Below the pieces are notes generated by a model that ran no database searches, was not told the origin of the DNA, and saw nothing but the letters and a program-made list of their open reading frames with translations. A stretch of DNA of 64,000 nucleotides. Source: Cellvibrio polysaccharolyticus. GTDB taxonomy: Bacteria; Pseudomonadota; Gammaproteobacteria; Pseudomonadales; Cellvibrionaceae. This document shows, in pieces, positions 10,385-18,442 of the stretch. Positions within the stretch are counted from its first letter, which is position 1. Every line of letters begins with the position of its first letter. Position numbers and translations under genes: made by a program. Location of the stretch: assembly GCF_015182315.1 (NCBI RefSeq), contig NZ_PRDL01000001.1:2046001-2110000 (forward strand). Reading direction: 5' to 3'.

Positions 10385-10957
10385 GTGAGTAAGCGCGATG
10401 CCATTCTGGTAGCCACGTTAAAATTGCTGGCTGGCAAAGGCTTTCATGGTTTTTCTATCAAGCAGGTTGCTGACCTGGCCGGGGTTGCTACGGGTACGGT
10501 CTATTTATATTTCCGCGACCGTGAACATCTGATTGAAGAATTGCACGAAGCTACCATTACCCGCGTTATTGCCGAGCTTTCTGACGGACATGATTTTTCC
10601 CTCGCGCCTTTTGAGCAGTACCAGCGTATTTGCCTGCGTATCTGGCAATTATTTATGCGCGAGCCGGATATGTTATTGAGCAAGTTGCAATTCGATCATT
10701 TGCCCTGTGAAGTGATTCGCCAGTCCGAGGGGCAATCTCTAAAAGCGGATAGCCCTTTATGGCTGTTGTTTGATGAATGCAAGGCGCAGGGCATTCTCAA
10801 GCCCTTGCCCAACGAGGTGCTGTTTGCCCTCGGCCTTGAACCCTGTTTTGCCCTTGCGTTAAAGCACACCCTGGGTATTTTCCCGGTCGATGCATCCACC
10901 CTGGAGGCGGTTATTCAGGCCACATGGGATGGCATCTGCCTGCGCTCATCGCGTTAA
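10385..10957 (+). CDS. TetR-family transcriptional regulator
   Basis: 190 residues from a GTG start. The N-terminal helix-turn-helix (residues about 5-50) includes GFSIKQVADLAGVATGTVYLYF, typical of TetR proteins. The C-terminal ligand domain is not one I can match to a named subfamily. It is transcribed in the same direction as the efflux operon but lies beyond that operon's terminator, so it is probably its own unit. Its position beside the pump suggests a regulatory link, and the 14-base palindrome at 4398 is a candidate target; both points are inference. The Shine-Dalgarno sequence is weak. Confidence 0.85.
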   Translation: MSKRDAILVATLKLLAGKGFHGFSIKQVADLAGVATGTVYLYFRDREHLIEELHEATITRVIAELSDGHDFSLAPFEQYQRICLRIWQLFMREPDMLLSKLQFDHLPCEVIRQSEGQSLKADSPLWLLFDECKAQGILKPLPNEVLFALGLEPCFALALKHTLGIFPVDASTLEAVIQATWDGICLRSSR

Positions 10958-11204
10958 GCTTCTGAAATCAGGAGGTTTTTTTGGATCTTTTGGCAGATTT
11001 TCTGGTATTTTCGGTGTGTGTTTTCAGTAGCGTAATCATCCTGTCAGCTGCAGGTCTTTATGGTATGCTGCGCGCGCTTGAGAGATGACTATTGCCTTGC
11101 AAACCGCTCATGTTGACTGGCGTTTTTAGTGAGGTATCTCGCGGCAATCTGCGGTAACACCTGCCTTTTTCAGGCAGATTTCAGTATTTTTGAAGAGTGC
11201 ATCC

Positions 11205-11537
11205 ATGGCCCTTAAACCTGTTTACAAAGTTATTTTCCTGAACCAGGGGCAAGTTTACGAAATTTTCGCCTGCGCTATTTATCAGAGCGAAATGTACGGT
11301 TTTATTGAAGTAGAAGAATTTGTTTTTGGTGAGCGCAGTCAGTTACTGGTTGATCCGGCTGAAGAGCGTTTGAAAAACGAATTTGCCGGTGTTAAACGCT
11401 CCTATATTCCGCTGCATTCCATCGTCAGAATTGACGAGGTCGAAAAAGAAGGACCGGCGAAAATCAGCGAGTTCAAAGGCGACAAAATTGCTCAATTCCC
11501 GTTCGGTGGTATGACGCCAAGACCGGGTCAGGAATAA
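11205..11537 (+). CDS. DUF1820 family protein
   Basis: 110 residues, cytoplasmic, no signal peptide or membrane segment. The sequence (KPVYKVIFLNQGQVYEIFA near the start, SYIPLHSIVRIDEVE in the second half, ending with a Gly-Pro-rich tail) matches the DUF1820 family, which is widespread in gammaproteobacteria and has no established function. The ATG at 11205 has GAAGAG eight bases upstream; an in-frame TTG five codons earlier is less likely. It is monocistronic, closed by a strong terminator. Confidence 0.85.
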   Translation: MALKPVYKVIFLNQGQVYEIFACAIYQSEMYGFIEVEEFVFGERSQLLVDPAEERLKNEFAGVKRSYIPLHSIVRIDEVEKEGPAKISEFKGDKIAQFPFGGMTPRPGQE

Positions 11538-11581
11538 GCAACGCTTCTCAGGGCCGTTCGCCTTCGAGCGGTCTCTATTGC

Positions 11582-11607
11582 AAAAGGCGACTGAGGTCGC
11601 CTTTTTT
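11582..11607 (+). terminator. Intrinsic terminator after DUF1820 gene
   Basis: Ten-base perfect arms (11582-11591, 11596-11605) with the loop TGAG and a T-run. Confidence 0.9.
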
Positions 11608-11728
11608 GTGCCTGTTATTTCTGCTAACCGGAGTTCGCTGTCCGTCACGTGTAACTGCAACTGTCAACCTGTCGCCCGCTTCTGTATTCTGGACTCACTT
11701 ATACCGGCAGTCGAGATGCGCAACGGCG

Positions 11729-13207
11729 ATGGAAAGATGTTTTCTGGTGATTGATCAGGGCGGGCAAAGCTCCCGGGTTGCCCTTTACCGCGAAAGTGGC
11801 GAGCAGCTCTGCCTGTTTAGCCAGCCGGTGCAAACCCGCCATCTGGCGGTCACCGCCGCCCAGGTAACGCATATAGAACAAATAGCGCATACCAAACAAG
11901 TAACGCACATCGAGCAGGATGCCGGAGAAATTCTGGCCGGTATTCGCCTGGCGTTGGCATCGCTGGAAAACTGGTTGGAAGATCGTGCCTTCAGGGTAAT
12001 CGCCGCCGGTTATGCGGGGCAGGGGTCATCCTGTTTGTGTTGGGACAAGTACACCGGTGAACCCCTTTCTCCCGTGTTCAGCTGGCAGGATTGTCGGGCA
12101 GAAGATGTCATCCATGCGCTTGCTCTTACCGACGAGGAGGTTTGTTCCCGTACCGGCTTGCGCAAGTCACCGCACTACGGTGCCAGCAAAATGCGCTGGG
12201 CGCTGGATAATCTGGAACCGGTTGCGCGAGCAGCCGCTGAGCAGCGTTTAATGATTGGCCCGGTGGTCAGTTATATCTTGCAACAACTGTGTGGCTCACC
12301 GGCCGTGATTGATCCCGGTCACGCCCAGCGTACCCTGTTATGGAATATCCATTCGCAGCAGTGGGACGCCGATTTGTTACAAGCCTTTCAACTGCAACCG
12401 CAATGGTTGCCCGCGCTTTTGCCGCACCTCGCGGCGTTTGGCAATGTCCCACTGGCGGGCAGGTCAGTGCCCGTTGGTGCGGTGATGCGTGATCAGGGCG
12501 CCTCGCTTTTTGCCCGCGGCAAACCGGATTCCACGGCCTGTTACATTAATCTGGGTACTGGCGCTTTTTTACAGGTATTCTCGCAGGTGCCACATGCCCC
12601 TGAAGGTTTACTTGCCAGCCCGATTTTGCTGGGCGATACCGCCAGCTCACGCTCTCTTTATGCAACCGAAGCTACCGTTAACGGCGCCGCTTCGGCATTG
12701 CCCTGGTTGTCTGCCGAGTGCGGTTTTCCGGTAACGCCTGCGGATATTGAGCGAGCGCTTGAGCAATCGCCGCAAAAACCCTGTTTTTTATTAAATGCCC
12801 AGGGCGGTTTGAGTGCGCCTTACTGGCGAACCGATCTGCAATCGCGTTTTAGCGACGGGCTGGAGGCGACTGAAAAAATTCTCGCCTGGGCAGAAAGTAT
12901 TCTTTTCCAGTTACTGGTGAATTTATTACTGATTCGTCAGCAATGGGATGTGCGTGTGATTTATATCAGTGGCGGGTTGAGCCATGCGGATGGTCTTTGC
13001 CAGCGGCTGGCGAATCTCTCGGGTTTGGCCGTGGTTCGGCATGAAAATGCGGATGCTACACTGCAAGGTATGGCGTATGTTACTGCAGGGCAGCCCGACG
13101 CCTGGCAGTTTTCCGGTGCCTCTACGCAGTTTTTGCCAGCAGCGGACGATGCCTTGCACGCGCGTTTTTCACAATGGCAGAGCGCTATGCAGCAGTGGCT
13201 GCGTTAA
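11729..13207 (+). CDS. FGGY-family carbohydrate kinase (glycerol kinase-like)
   Basis: ATP-dependent sugar or polyol kinase, 492 residues from the ATG at 11729. N-terminal phosphate-binding LVIDQGGQSSRVALY, the glycerol-kinase-like substrate segment WDKYTGEPLSP and SWQDCR, a conserved Asp in MRDQGASLF, and the C-terminal FGGY nucleotide region (IYISGGLSHADG). The gene 46 bases downstream is a GlpD-like oxidase, so phosphorylation of glycerol or a related polyol is the likely step. Divergence from GlpK at many positions keeps the substrate open. Odd: a tandem 12-residue repeat at residues 45-63 inserts two QVTHIEQ copies into the N-terminal domain. The upstream frame reaches 11606 but has no family match. 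Confidence 0.85.
   Translation: MERCFLVIDQGGQSSRVALYRESGEQLCLFSQPVQTRHLAVTAAQVTHIEQIAHTKQVTHIEQDAGEILAGIRLALASLENWLEDRAFRVIAAGYAGQGSSCLCWDKYTGEPLSPVFSWQDCRAEDVIHALALTDEEVCSRTGLRKSPHYGASKMRWALDNLEPVARAAAEQRLMIGPVVSYILQQLCGSPAVIDPGHAQRTLLWNIHSQQWDADLLQAFQLQPQWLPALLPHLAAFGNVPLAGRSVPVGAVMRDQGASLFARGKPDSTACYINLGTGAFLQVFSQVPHAPEGLLASPILLGDTASSRSLYATEATVNGAASALPWLSAECGFPVTPADIERALEQSPQKPCFLLNAQGGLSAPYWRTDLQSRFSDGLEATEKILAWAESILFQLLVNLLLIRQQWDVRVIYISGGLSHADGLCQRLANLSGLAVVRHENADATLQGMAYVTAGQPDAWQFSGASTQFLPAADDALHARFSQWQSAMQQWLR
11861..11917 (+). repeat. Tandem 36-base repeat inside the FGGY kinase gene
   Basis: One full 36-base unit plus 21 bases of a second, diverged at several third positions. It encodes QVTHIEQIAHTK followed by QVTHIEQ. 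The frame is preserved, so it is an in-frame duplication, probably in a surface loop. Confidence 0.75.
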
Positions 13208-13253
13208 GTTGACAGCCGGTTGGGCCGGTAAGATTTAACCACAGGAGATTCGG

Positions 13254-14414
13254 ATGCATTATGACCTCGTTGTCGTGGGCGCAGGAATACAGGGCGCAGG
13301 GGTAGCCCAGGCAGCAGCAGCGGCCGGTTATTCGGTGTTAGTGATAGAGCAGGACGGAATCGCCGCGGCGACCTCCAGTAAATCTTCAAAATTGATTCAC
13401 GGCGGTTTGCGTTATCTGGAAAGCGGGCAATTGGGGCTGGTTCGCGAAAGCCTGCGCGAGCGGGCCATTTTACTGAAAATTGCCCCGGATCTGGTGTGCT
13501 TGCAACCGCTGCATATACCGGTCTACGAACATTCGACGCGCCCGTCCTGGAAAATTCGCCTCGGCCTTTCGCTCTATGCCTTGCTCGGCGGCTTGCGCCA
13601 GGCTAACCGGTTTTCATCCTTGCCAGCCGAACAATGGCGGCAGTTGTCGGGGTTGAAGCAGGAAGGGCTCACCGCCGTGTATCAATATTACGAAGCCCAA
13701 ACCGATGATGCCGCCTTGACGCGTGCGGTGCTGGCATCGGCGGTGTCATTGGGCGCTGAAACGCTGATTCCTGCCCGCTTCGTTGCCGCCGAACGCCGTG
13801 CCGGCTCCTGTCTGGTTCACATTGAAAATCAGGGCGCGCAACAAACTCTGGAAGCCCGTGCCCTGATCAATTGTGCCGGCCCCTGGGCCAACCAGGTGAT
13901 CAATGGCGTGCAACCGGCGATGTCGACTTCACCGGTAGAGCTGGTGCAAGGCAGCCACTTGTTGTTGCCGCCATTATTGAAACAGTATTTTTATCTCGAA
14001 TCGCCCAGCGATCAGCGAGCGATTTTTGTATTGCCCTGGCAGGGGCAATTACTGGTTGGCACCACGGAAACACCGCATCACCAGGCGCCTGAGCTGTCGC
14101 ATTGTCTGGCTAGCGAGCAGGCGTATTTACTGGAAACCCTGGCGTTTTATTTTCCGGCGCTGGATTTGACCTCGGTACCAGTCAACAGCTTTGCCGGGCT
14201 GCGGGTGTTGCCACGCAGCGAGAAGTCGGCTTTTTCCCGCTCGCGGGAGGTTTTAATCTCGGTAGATGATGAGCAACGGCCGATGGTGTTGTCGGTGATG
14301 GGCGGCAAGCTGACGACTTACCGCGCGACGGCCCTGCAAGTGATGAAACGCCTCAAAGGCGTGTTGCCCAAGCGCACCCCCAAGGCCAATACCGCCTCGC
14401 TACCACTGGGTTGA
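13254..14414 (+). CDS. FAD-dependent glycerol-3-phosphate dehydrogenase-like oxidoreductase
   Basis: DAO-fold flavoprotein, 386 residues. The N-terminal dinucleotide motif GAGIQGAGVAQAAAAAGY (residues 9-26), the GlpD signature SSKSSKLIHGGLRYLE, the central QGSHLLLP and the C-terminal MGGKLTTYR are all present. GlpD oxidises sn-glycerol-3-phosphate to dihydroxyacetone phosphate at the inner membrane. This protein is about 115 residues shorter than E. coli GlpD (501) and ends just after the FAD domain, so the usual C-terminal helical domain is absent. It follows the FGGY kinase with 46 bases between, and the pair probably acts in sequence. No GlpF, GlpT or GlpR is visible nearby. Confidence 0.85.
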   Translation: MHYDLVVVGAGIQGAGVAQAAAAAGYSVLVIEQDGIAAATSSKSSKLIHGGLRYLESGQLGLVRESLRERAILLKIAPDLVCLQPLHIPVYEHSTRPSWKIRLGLSLYALLGGLRQANRFSSLPAEQWRQLSGLKQEGLTAVYQYYEAQTDDAALTRAVLASAVSLGAETLIPARFVAAERRAGSCLVHIENQGAQQTLEARALINCAGPWANQVINGVQPAMSTSPVELVQGSHLLLPPLLKQYFYLESPSDQRAIFVLPWQGQLLVGTTETPHHQAPELSHCLASEQAYLLETLAFYFPALDLTSVPVNSFAGLRVLPRSEKSAFSRSREVLISVDDEQRPMVLSVMGGKLTTYRATALQVMKRLKGVLPKRTPKANTASLPLG

Positions 14415-14497
14415 GCAACCTGAACCGGGGTAGTTTGCCGCCGTATTCGGAGATTCCTCCATCAATTTGATCAAAGCCTGTTTTCGTAGGCTTCATG

Positions 14498-14522
14498 CGG
14501 CGCTAGAATAGCGCCGTTTTTT
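14498..14522 (+). terminator. Intrinsic terminator between glpD-like gene and pyrB
   Basis: Eight-base perfect arms CGGCGCTA/TAGCGCCG around GAA, then six T. It lies only 44 bases before the pyrB start, so it could also act as a pyrB attenuator rather than only ending the upstream unit. Confidence 0.85.
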
Positions 14523-14566
14523 CCCGTCTCCTTCCGAATATTCGCGCACTGCGCTGAGGATTCACA

Positions 14567-15586
14567 GTGAATTTTACCGGTTCCCATATTCTCTCCATTG
14601 AACAATTTGAACGAGCAGATATTCAGCGCGTATTTGACGTGGCTGATGCCATGGAACCCTATGCGCTGCGGCGCCGGGTGACCCGCGTGCTCGAAGGTGC
14701 AATTTTGGGGAATATGTTTTTTGAACCCAGTACCCGCACCCGCGTCAGTTTTGGCTCGGCGTTTAACCTGCTGGGCGGCGATGTGCGCGAAACTACCGGT
14801 TTCGAAAGCTCCTCCATCACCAAAGGTGAGTCGCTGTACGATACCGCGCGGGTATTGTCCGGTTATAGCGATGTGATTTGTATGCGCCATCCGGCCGCCG
14901 GTTCAGTGGCCGAGTTTGCTCAGGCGAGCCGTGTGCCGGTGATTAACGGCGGTGATGGTGCCAATGAGCACCCGACTCAGGCGTTGCTGGATTTGTACAC
15001 CATCCGCAAGGAGCTGCGCTCCAAAGGCCGCACCCTCGACGGGCTGCGAATCGCCATGATTGGTGACCTCAAACATGGCCGGACGGTGCACTCGCTGTGT
15101 AAATTGCTGTGCCTGTTTGATCGCGTGCAGGTTACGCTGGTTTCGCCGCAAGAGCTGTCGATGCCGGAGTACCTGGTAGAAGGCTTGCGCAACGCCGGTC
15201 ATCAGGTGGTCGTTACCGACAACCTGCAAACCAGTATTTCCAGGATTGATATTGCCTACTCAACCCGTATTCAGGAAGAGCGCTTCACCAGCAAGAACGA
15301 AGCTGACCTCTACCGTGGCCGCTTCCGTTTGAATCAAAGTATTTACACTGAATATTGCGAACCCAACACCGTGATTATGCATCCTTTGCCACGCGATTCG
15401 CGTCAGGAAGCCAATGAGCTGGATAACGATTTGAATGCCAACCCGAACCTGGCGATTTTCCGCCAGACGGACAACGGCGTGCTGGTGCGTATGGCGCTGT
15501 TTGCGCTGGTGCTGGACGTGGTTGATCAGGTAGAAAAATATTCCCGCGACGTGCGCTGGTACAACGCCTTGCGCAATCAGGTATAA
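14567..15586 (+). CDS. pyrB: Aspartate carbamoyltransferase catalytic subunit
   Basis: Condenses carbamoyl phosphate with aspartate, the committed step of pyrimidine synthesis. 339 residues, slightly longer than E. coli PyrB (311). Carbamoyl-phosphate site EPSTRTRVSFGSA (about 53-65), HPTQALLDLYT, and the aspartate-binding HPLPRDSRQE near the C-terminal third. GTG start with GAGGA six bases upstream. No pyrI regulatory subunit gene follows: the next gene is on the other strand. The terminator-like hairpin immediately upstream is compatible with attenuation, but no leader reading frame is evident. Confidence 0.93.
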   Translation: MNFTGSHILSIEQFERADIQRVFDVADAMEPYALRRRVTRVLEGAILGNMFFEPSTRTRVSFGSAFNLLGGDVRETTGFESSSITKGESLYDTARVLSGYSDVICMRHPAAGSVAEFAQASRVPVINGGDGANEHPTQALLDLYTIRKELRSKGRTLDGLRIAMIGDLKHGRTVHSLCKLLCLFDRVQVTLVSPQELSMPEYLVEGLRNAGHQVVVTDNLQTSISRIDIAYSTRIQEERFTSKNEADLYRGRFRLNQSIYTEYCEPNTVIMHPLPRDSRQEANELDNDLNANPNLAIFRQTDNGVLVRMALFALVLDVVDQVEKYSRDVRWYNALRNQV

Positions 15587-15597
15587 ACGCTGTTTCA

Positions 15598-15623
15598 ATG
15601 CCGGCCTGAACACAGGCCGGCAT
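15598..15623. terminator. Hairpin between convergent pyrB and GGDEF gene
   Basis: Eleven-base perfect arms around AACA. T-runs are poor on both sides, so termination is likely but not certain. Confidence 0.6.
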
Positions 15624-15660
15624 CTCTCTTCACGTTTTATCCGCGCCGGATTTCTGCGTC

Positions 15661-16938
15661 TCAGGCCAGTAATTCCTGCGCCTTTTCCAGTAAATCTGCA
15701 TTGTCTTCCTGCCGTGGAATCATCCGCACGTTGAGTGATGGCAAGTGCGAGTCAAAGTCATTCATTATTTCATCCACCGACAATAGCAAAGGCGTTAGCG
15801 CCAGCTCCGGTGAGCGTTTCAGGTGTCTTAAAAACAGGCAATCGTACTTTTTGGCAATGCGGTGATCAATAATCACCAGGTCAGGCTGAATGGTACGGGT
15901 AATTTCTACCGCTTCGAGCACATTGTCGGTGGTCAGCAAATTGAAGTGGGAGCCGAACAGCAAGCTGATGTTATCCAGCTGCTCGGGAATGGTTTCTGCC
16001 ACCAGAATCGTGTGATGGCTGGCAATCTCGCTGATGATGTTTTGATTGCGGCCGCTGCGTTTGGCTTGATACAAGGCCTTATCCGCCGAGCGAATCAGTT
16101 GCTCCAGGGAGAACCCGGCGGTTCTCTCACAACTGGAGCCACCAATGCTGACAGTCACCACCGGCAGGGTGGGGGATACCAGATGCTCCAGTTGCAGCGA
16201 CTGGACTTTTTCCACGATGGCATTGGCGACGGTAGTCATGCCGTTCCGGTCGGTATCCGGCAGCACGACAATAAATTCTTCACCGCCGTAACGCCCCAGC
16301 AAATCAGCCGGGCGCTGCAGGCAGCTTTTAATCGCTTCGGTAACTTTGATCAGACAGCTGTCACCCGCCGGGTGGCCATAATGGTCGTTGTAGAGTTTGA
16401 AATGATCCACGTCGATCATCAGCGCGCCGAGCGGCAATTGCTGGCGGGCAGAAATCAGCCATTGCTGGCGAGCCTTTTCAGTGAATGTGCGGCGGTTGAA
16501 GACGTGGGTGAGGCTGTCCAGCTGGCTGAGGGCTTCCAGTTCCTGGTTCAAGCGGTTCAACTGGTCGCGCATGCTGGTAATGCGTTCCATGGCCCGTATT
16601 TTGGCCTGAATAATAATAGAGCTGACCGGTTTGATCAGGTAATCATCACCACCGGCTTCAATGCCTTCGCGGTAGTTTTCGTCGTCGTTAAGGCCGGTGA
16701 CAAAAATAATGGGAATCCAATGCTCGCCCAGCCATTCGCGAATCAGACGGGTGGTTTCAAAGCCGTTCAAGCCTGGCATCTCCACATCCATGATCACCAT
16801 ATCGATGCCGGTGTCTTCCAGCATCTGCAGGGCTTCCTCGCCGCTACGGGCAAGTACCGGGGTGTGGCCGGCGGCGCTGATGTACTGACTCATGGCATGG
16901 CGCAATGTTGCGCTATCTTCAACCAGCAATATATTCAT
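15661..16938 (-). CDS. Diguanylate cyclase response regulator, REC-GGDEF-degenerate REC
   Basis: 425 residues, soluble. Residues 1-120 form a receiver domain with Glu7-Asp8, phospho-acceptor Asp51, Thr81 and Lys103. Residues about 135-300 form a GGDEF domain with an active signature GGEEF (218-222) and an RxxD inhibitory site (Arg209-Asp212) five residues before it, so it should make cyclic di-GMP under product inhibition. Residues about 308-425 look like a second receiver fold with a possible acceptor Asp358 in VIIDHRI and Ser387, but the Lys-Pro near the end is missing, so it is probably a binding or dimer module. No partner histidine kinase is adjacent. Confidence 0.9.
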   Translation of the reverse strand: MNILLVEDSATLRHAMSQYISAAGHTPVLARSGEEALQMLEDTGIDMVIMDVEMPGLNGFETTRLIREWLGEHWIPIIFVTGLNDDENYREGIEAGGDDYLIKPVSSIIIQAKIRAMERITSMRDQLNRLNQELEALSQLDSLTHVFNRRTFTEKARQQWLISARQQLPLGALMIDVDHFKLYNDHYGHPAGDSCLIKVTEAIKSCLQRPADLLGRYGGEEFIVVLPDTDRNGMTTVANAIVEKVQSLQLEHLVSPTLPVVTVSIGGSSCERTAGFSLEQLIRSADKALYQAKRSGRNQNIISEIASHHTILVAETIPEQLDNISLLFGSHFNLLTTDNVLEAVEITRTIQPDLVIIDHRIAKKYDCLFLRHLKRSPELALTPLLLSVDEIMNDFDSHLPSLNVRMIPRQEDNADLLEKAQELLA

Positions 16939-17085
16939 ACGAAAGCCGAAATTCCCTATGACCTGTCATTGTTATCTGCCAACGAGGGGATTGCCCTCTG
17001 GCCCTGTCAGAACGGTTTTGTCGTCTTGATCAACAGTGTAGGTCAGCAATGATTTGCGCGCCAGTGGCATTTGGCACAAAAATCC

Positions 17086-17100
17086 CTATCAGCGTGATAG
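17086..17100. promoter_or_regulatory. tetO-like palindrome upstream of acyltransferase gene
   Basis: CTATCA and TGATAG flank GCG, preceded by TCC. The outline is that of the tetO operator with a three-base instead of a one-base centre. It lies 112 bases before the acyltransferase start. The regulator is unknown. Confidence 0.35.
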
Positions 17101-17212
17101 TGGAATTTTAAGGCGCTTTTCGGTATGTTGTGCGGCTATTTTGATGCGCCTCCGCGCCCGGCAATCCTCTGGCTGTACTGCCCCTTCTGTTAATAGTGAA
17201 GTGACCTCATAG

Positions 17213-18379
17213 ATGACCGATTTTGACAATATTCGCCCTTATGACGATGCCGAAGTGCGTGAAGTACTGGACCGTATCCTCGCCGATCCTGAATTGGCCA
17301 ACGCTATCTCAAAACTGAAGTTTCCCCGGTTACACCGTTATATGGGATGGTTGTTACGGCCACTGGTGCGGCGGGTGCTGAATCGTCAATTGTCCCAGGT
17401 TCACACCGTGGCAGATTTCCAGCACGTGGTTGAACGCTATATGAGTGGCATGATCGGCAACACCACTACCGCGTTGACCATCTCCGGCCTTGACCAGCTG
17501 GACCCCAAAGGTGCCTATCTGTTTATTAGCAACCACCGGGATATCACCATGGACCCGGCGTTCGTTAACTGGAGCCTCTACCACAGCGAAGCCAACACGT
17601 TGCGTATCGCCATTGGCGACAACCTGCTAACCAAGCCCTATGTCTCTGACCTGATGCGCTTGAACAAGAGCTTTATTGTCAATCGCTCCGCCAAGGCTCC
17701 CCGGGAGAAGTTCAAAGCGGCGCGCCAGCTCTCCGCTTATATCCATCATTCCATCGTTAACGATGCGCACAATATCTGGATCGCCCAGCGCGAAGGCCGG
17801 GCCAAAGACGGCAAGGACAAAACCAATTCGGCAGTGGTTGGCATGTTGACCCTGAACAAGCCAAAAACCATGGATTTCAATGAATATGTCCATGCATTGA
17901 ACATTGTGCCGGTTTCTATCTCTTATGAGTACGACCCCTGCGATGCCGCCAAAGCCCGCGAGCTTTACCAGCAAAAGACCACCGGCAGCTATCAGAAAGA
18001 AGAGCATGAAGATGTAAAAAGCATCGCCGCCGGTATTACCGGTCAAAAGGGCCATGTGCATGTCGCCTTTGGTGAAGTATTAAAAGGGCATTATGCAGAT
18101 GATGATGACGTGGTGCGGGAAATCGACCGCCAGGTGATCGCCAACTATGTCTTGCACAGTAGCAATTGTTTTGCCTGGCAAATGCTTGGTCATGAGGCAA
18201 AAGGCCTGCGTTACTCTGACCGGCAAATTCCTTTTGATGCCGATAAACTCCCCGAAGCCAAAGCCGCGTTTGAAGCGAGAATGGCGGCCATACCGGATGC
18301 CTGGCGCGATATCGCCCTGGCGATGTACGCCAACCCGGTACTCAGCCAGCAATCATTACAGGTAGAGAATGCATCCTGA
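17213..18379 (+). CDS. PlsC-like 1-acylglycerol-3-phosphate acyltransferase family protein
   Basis: Predicted lipid acyltransferase, 388 residues, longer than E. coli PlsC (245). The acyltransferase core begins at residue 90. Motif I reads SNHRDITMDP (Asn107, His108, Asp114), so the His-Asp spacing is one residue longer than the usual H-x4-D; His108-x-Asp110 is the other acidic option. The REGRAKDGKD stretch around 190 fits motif III (phosphate binding). There is no clear transmembrane segment, so peripheral membrane association is likely. The acyl acceptor is not predictable. It is 63 bases upstream of dinG on the same strand. Confidence 0.75.
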   Translation: MTDFDNIRPYDDAEVREVLDRILADPELANAISKLKFPRLHRYMGWLLRPLVRRVLNRQLSQVHTVADFQHVVERYMSGMIGNTTTALTISGLDQLDPKGAYLFISNHRDITMDPAFVNWSLYHSEANTLRIAIGDNLLTKPYVSDLMRLNKSFIVNRSAKAPREKFKAARQLSAYIHHSIVNDAHNIWIAQREGRAKDGKDKTNSAVVGMLTLNKPKTMDFNEYVHALNIVPVSISYEYDPCDAAKARELYQQKTTGSYQKEEHEDVKSIAAGITGQKGHVHVAFGEVLKGHYADDDDVVREIDRQVIANYVLHSSNCFAWQMLGHEAKGLRYSDRQIPFDADKLPEAKAAFEARMAAIPDAWRDIALAMYANPVLSQQSLQVENAS

Positions 18380-18442
18380 CCGTTTACGTCTGATTTCCCC
18401 CGCCCGCCATGCGACTGATAACAGGCCGCCGGTGTGGTGTTT

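Noticed and set aside
11861..11917. Repeat considered as CRISPR-like
   Set aside because: Less than two units, no spacers, and it keeps the reading frame of the kinase.
15862..17052. 396-codon + strand reading frame opposite the GGDEF gene
   Set aside because: Antisense to a gene with intact receiver and GGDEF motifs; no family match and composition typical of a shadow frame.
18380..18442. LexA box upstream of dinG
   Set aside because: No CTGT-N8-ACAG pattern was found between the acyltransferase stop and the dinG start.
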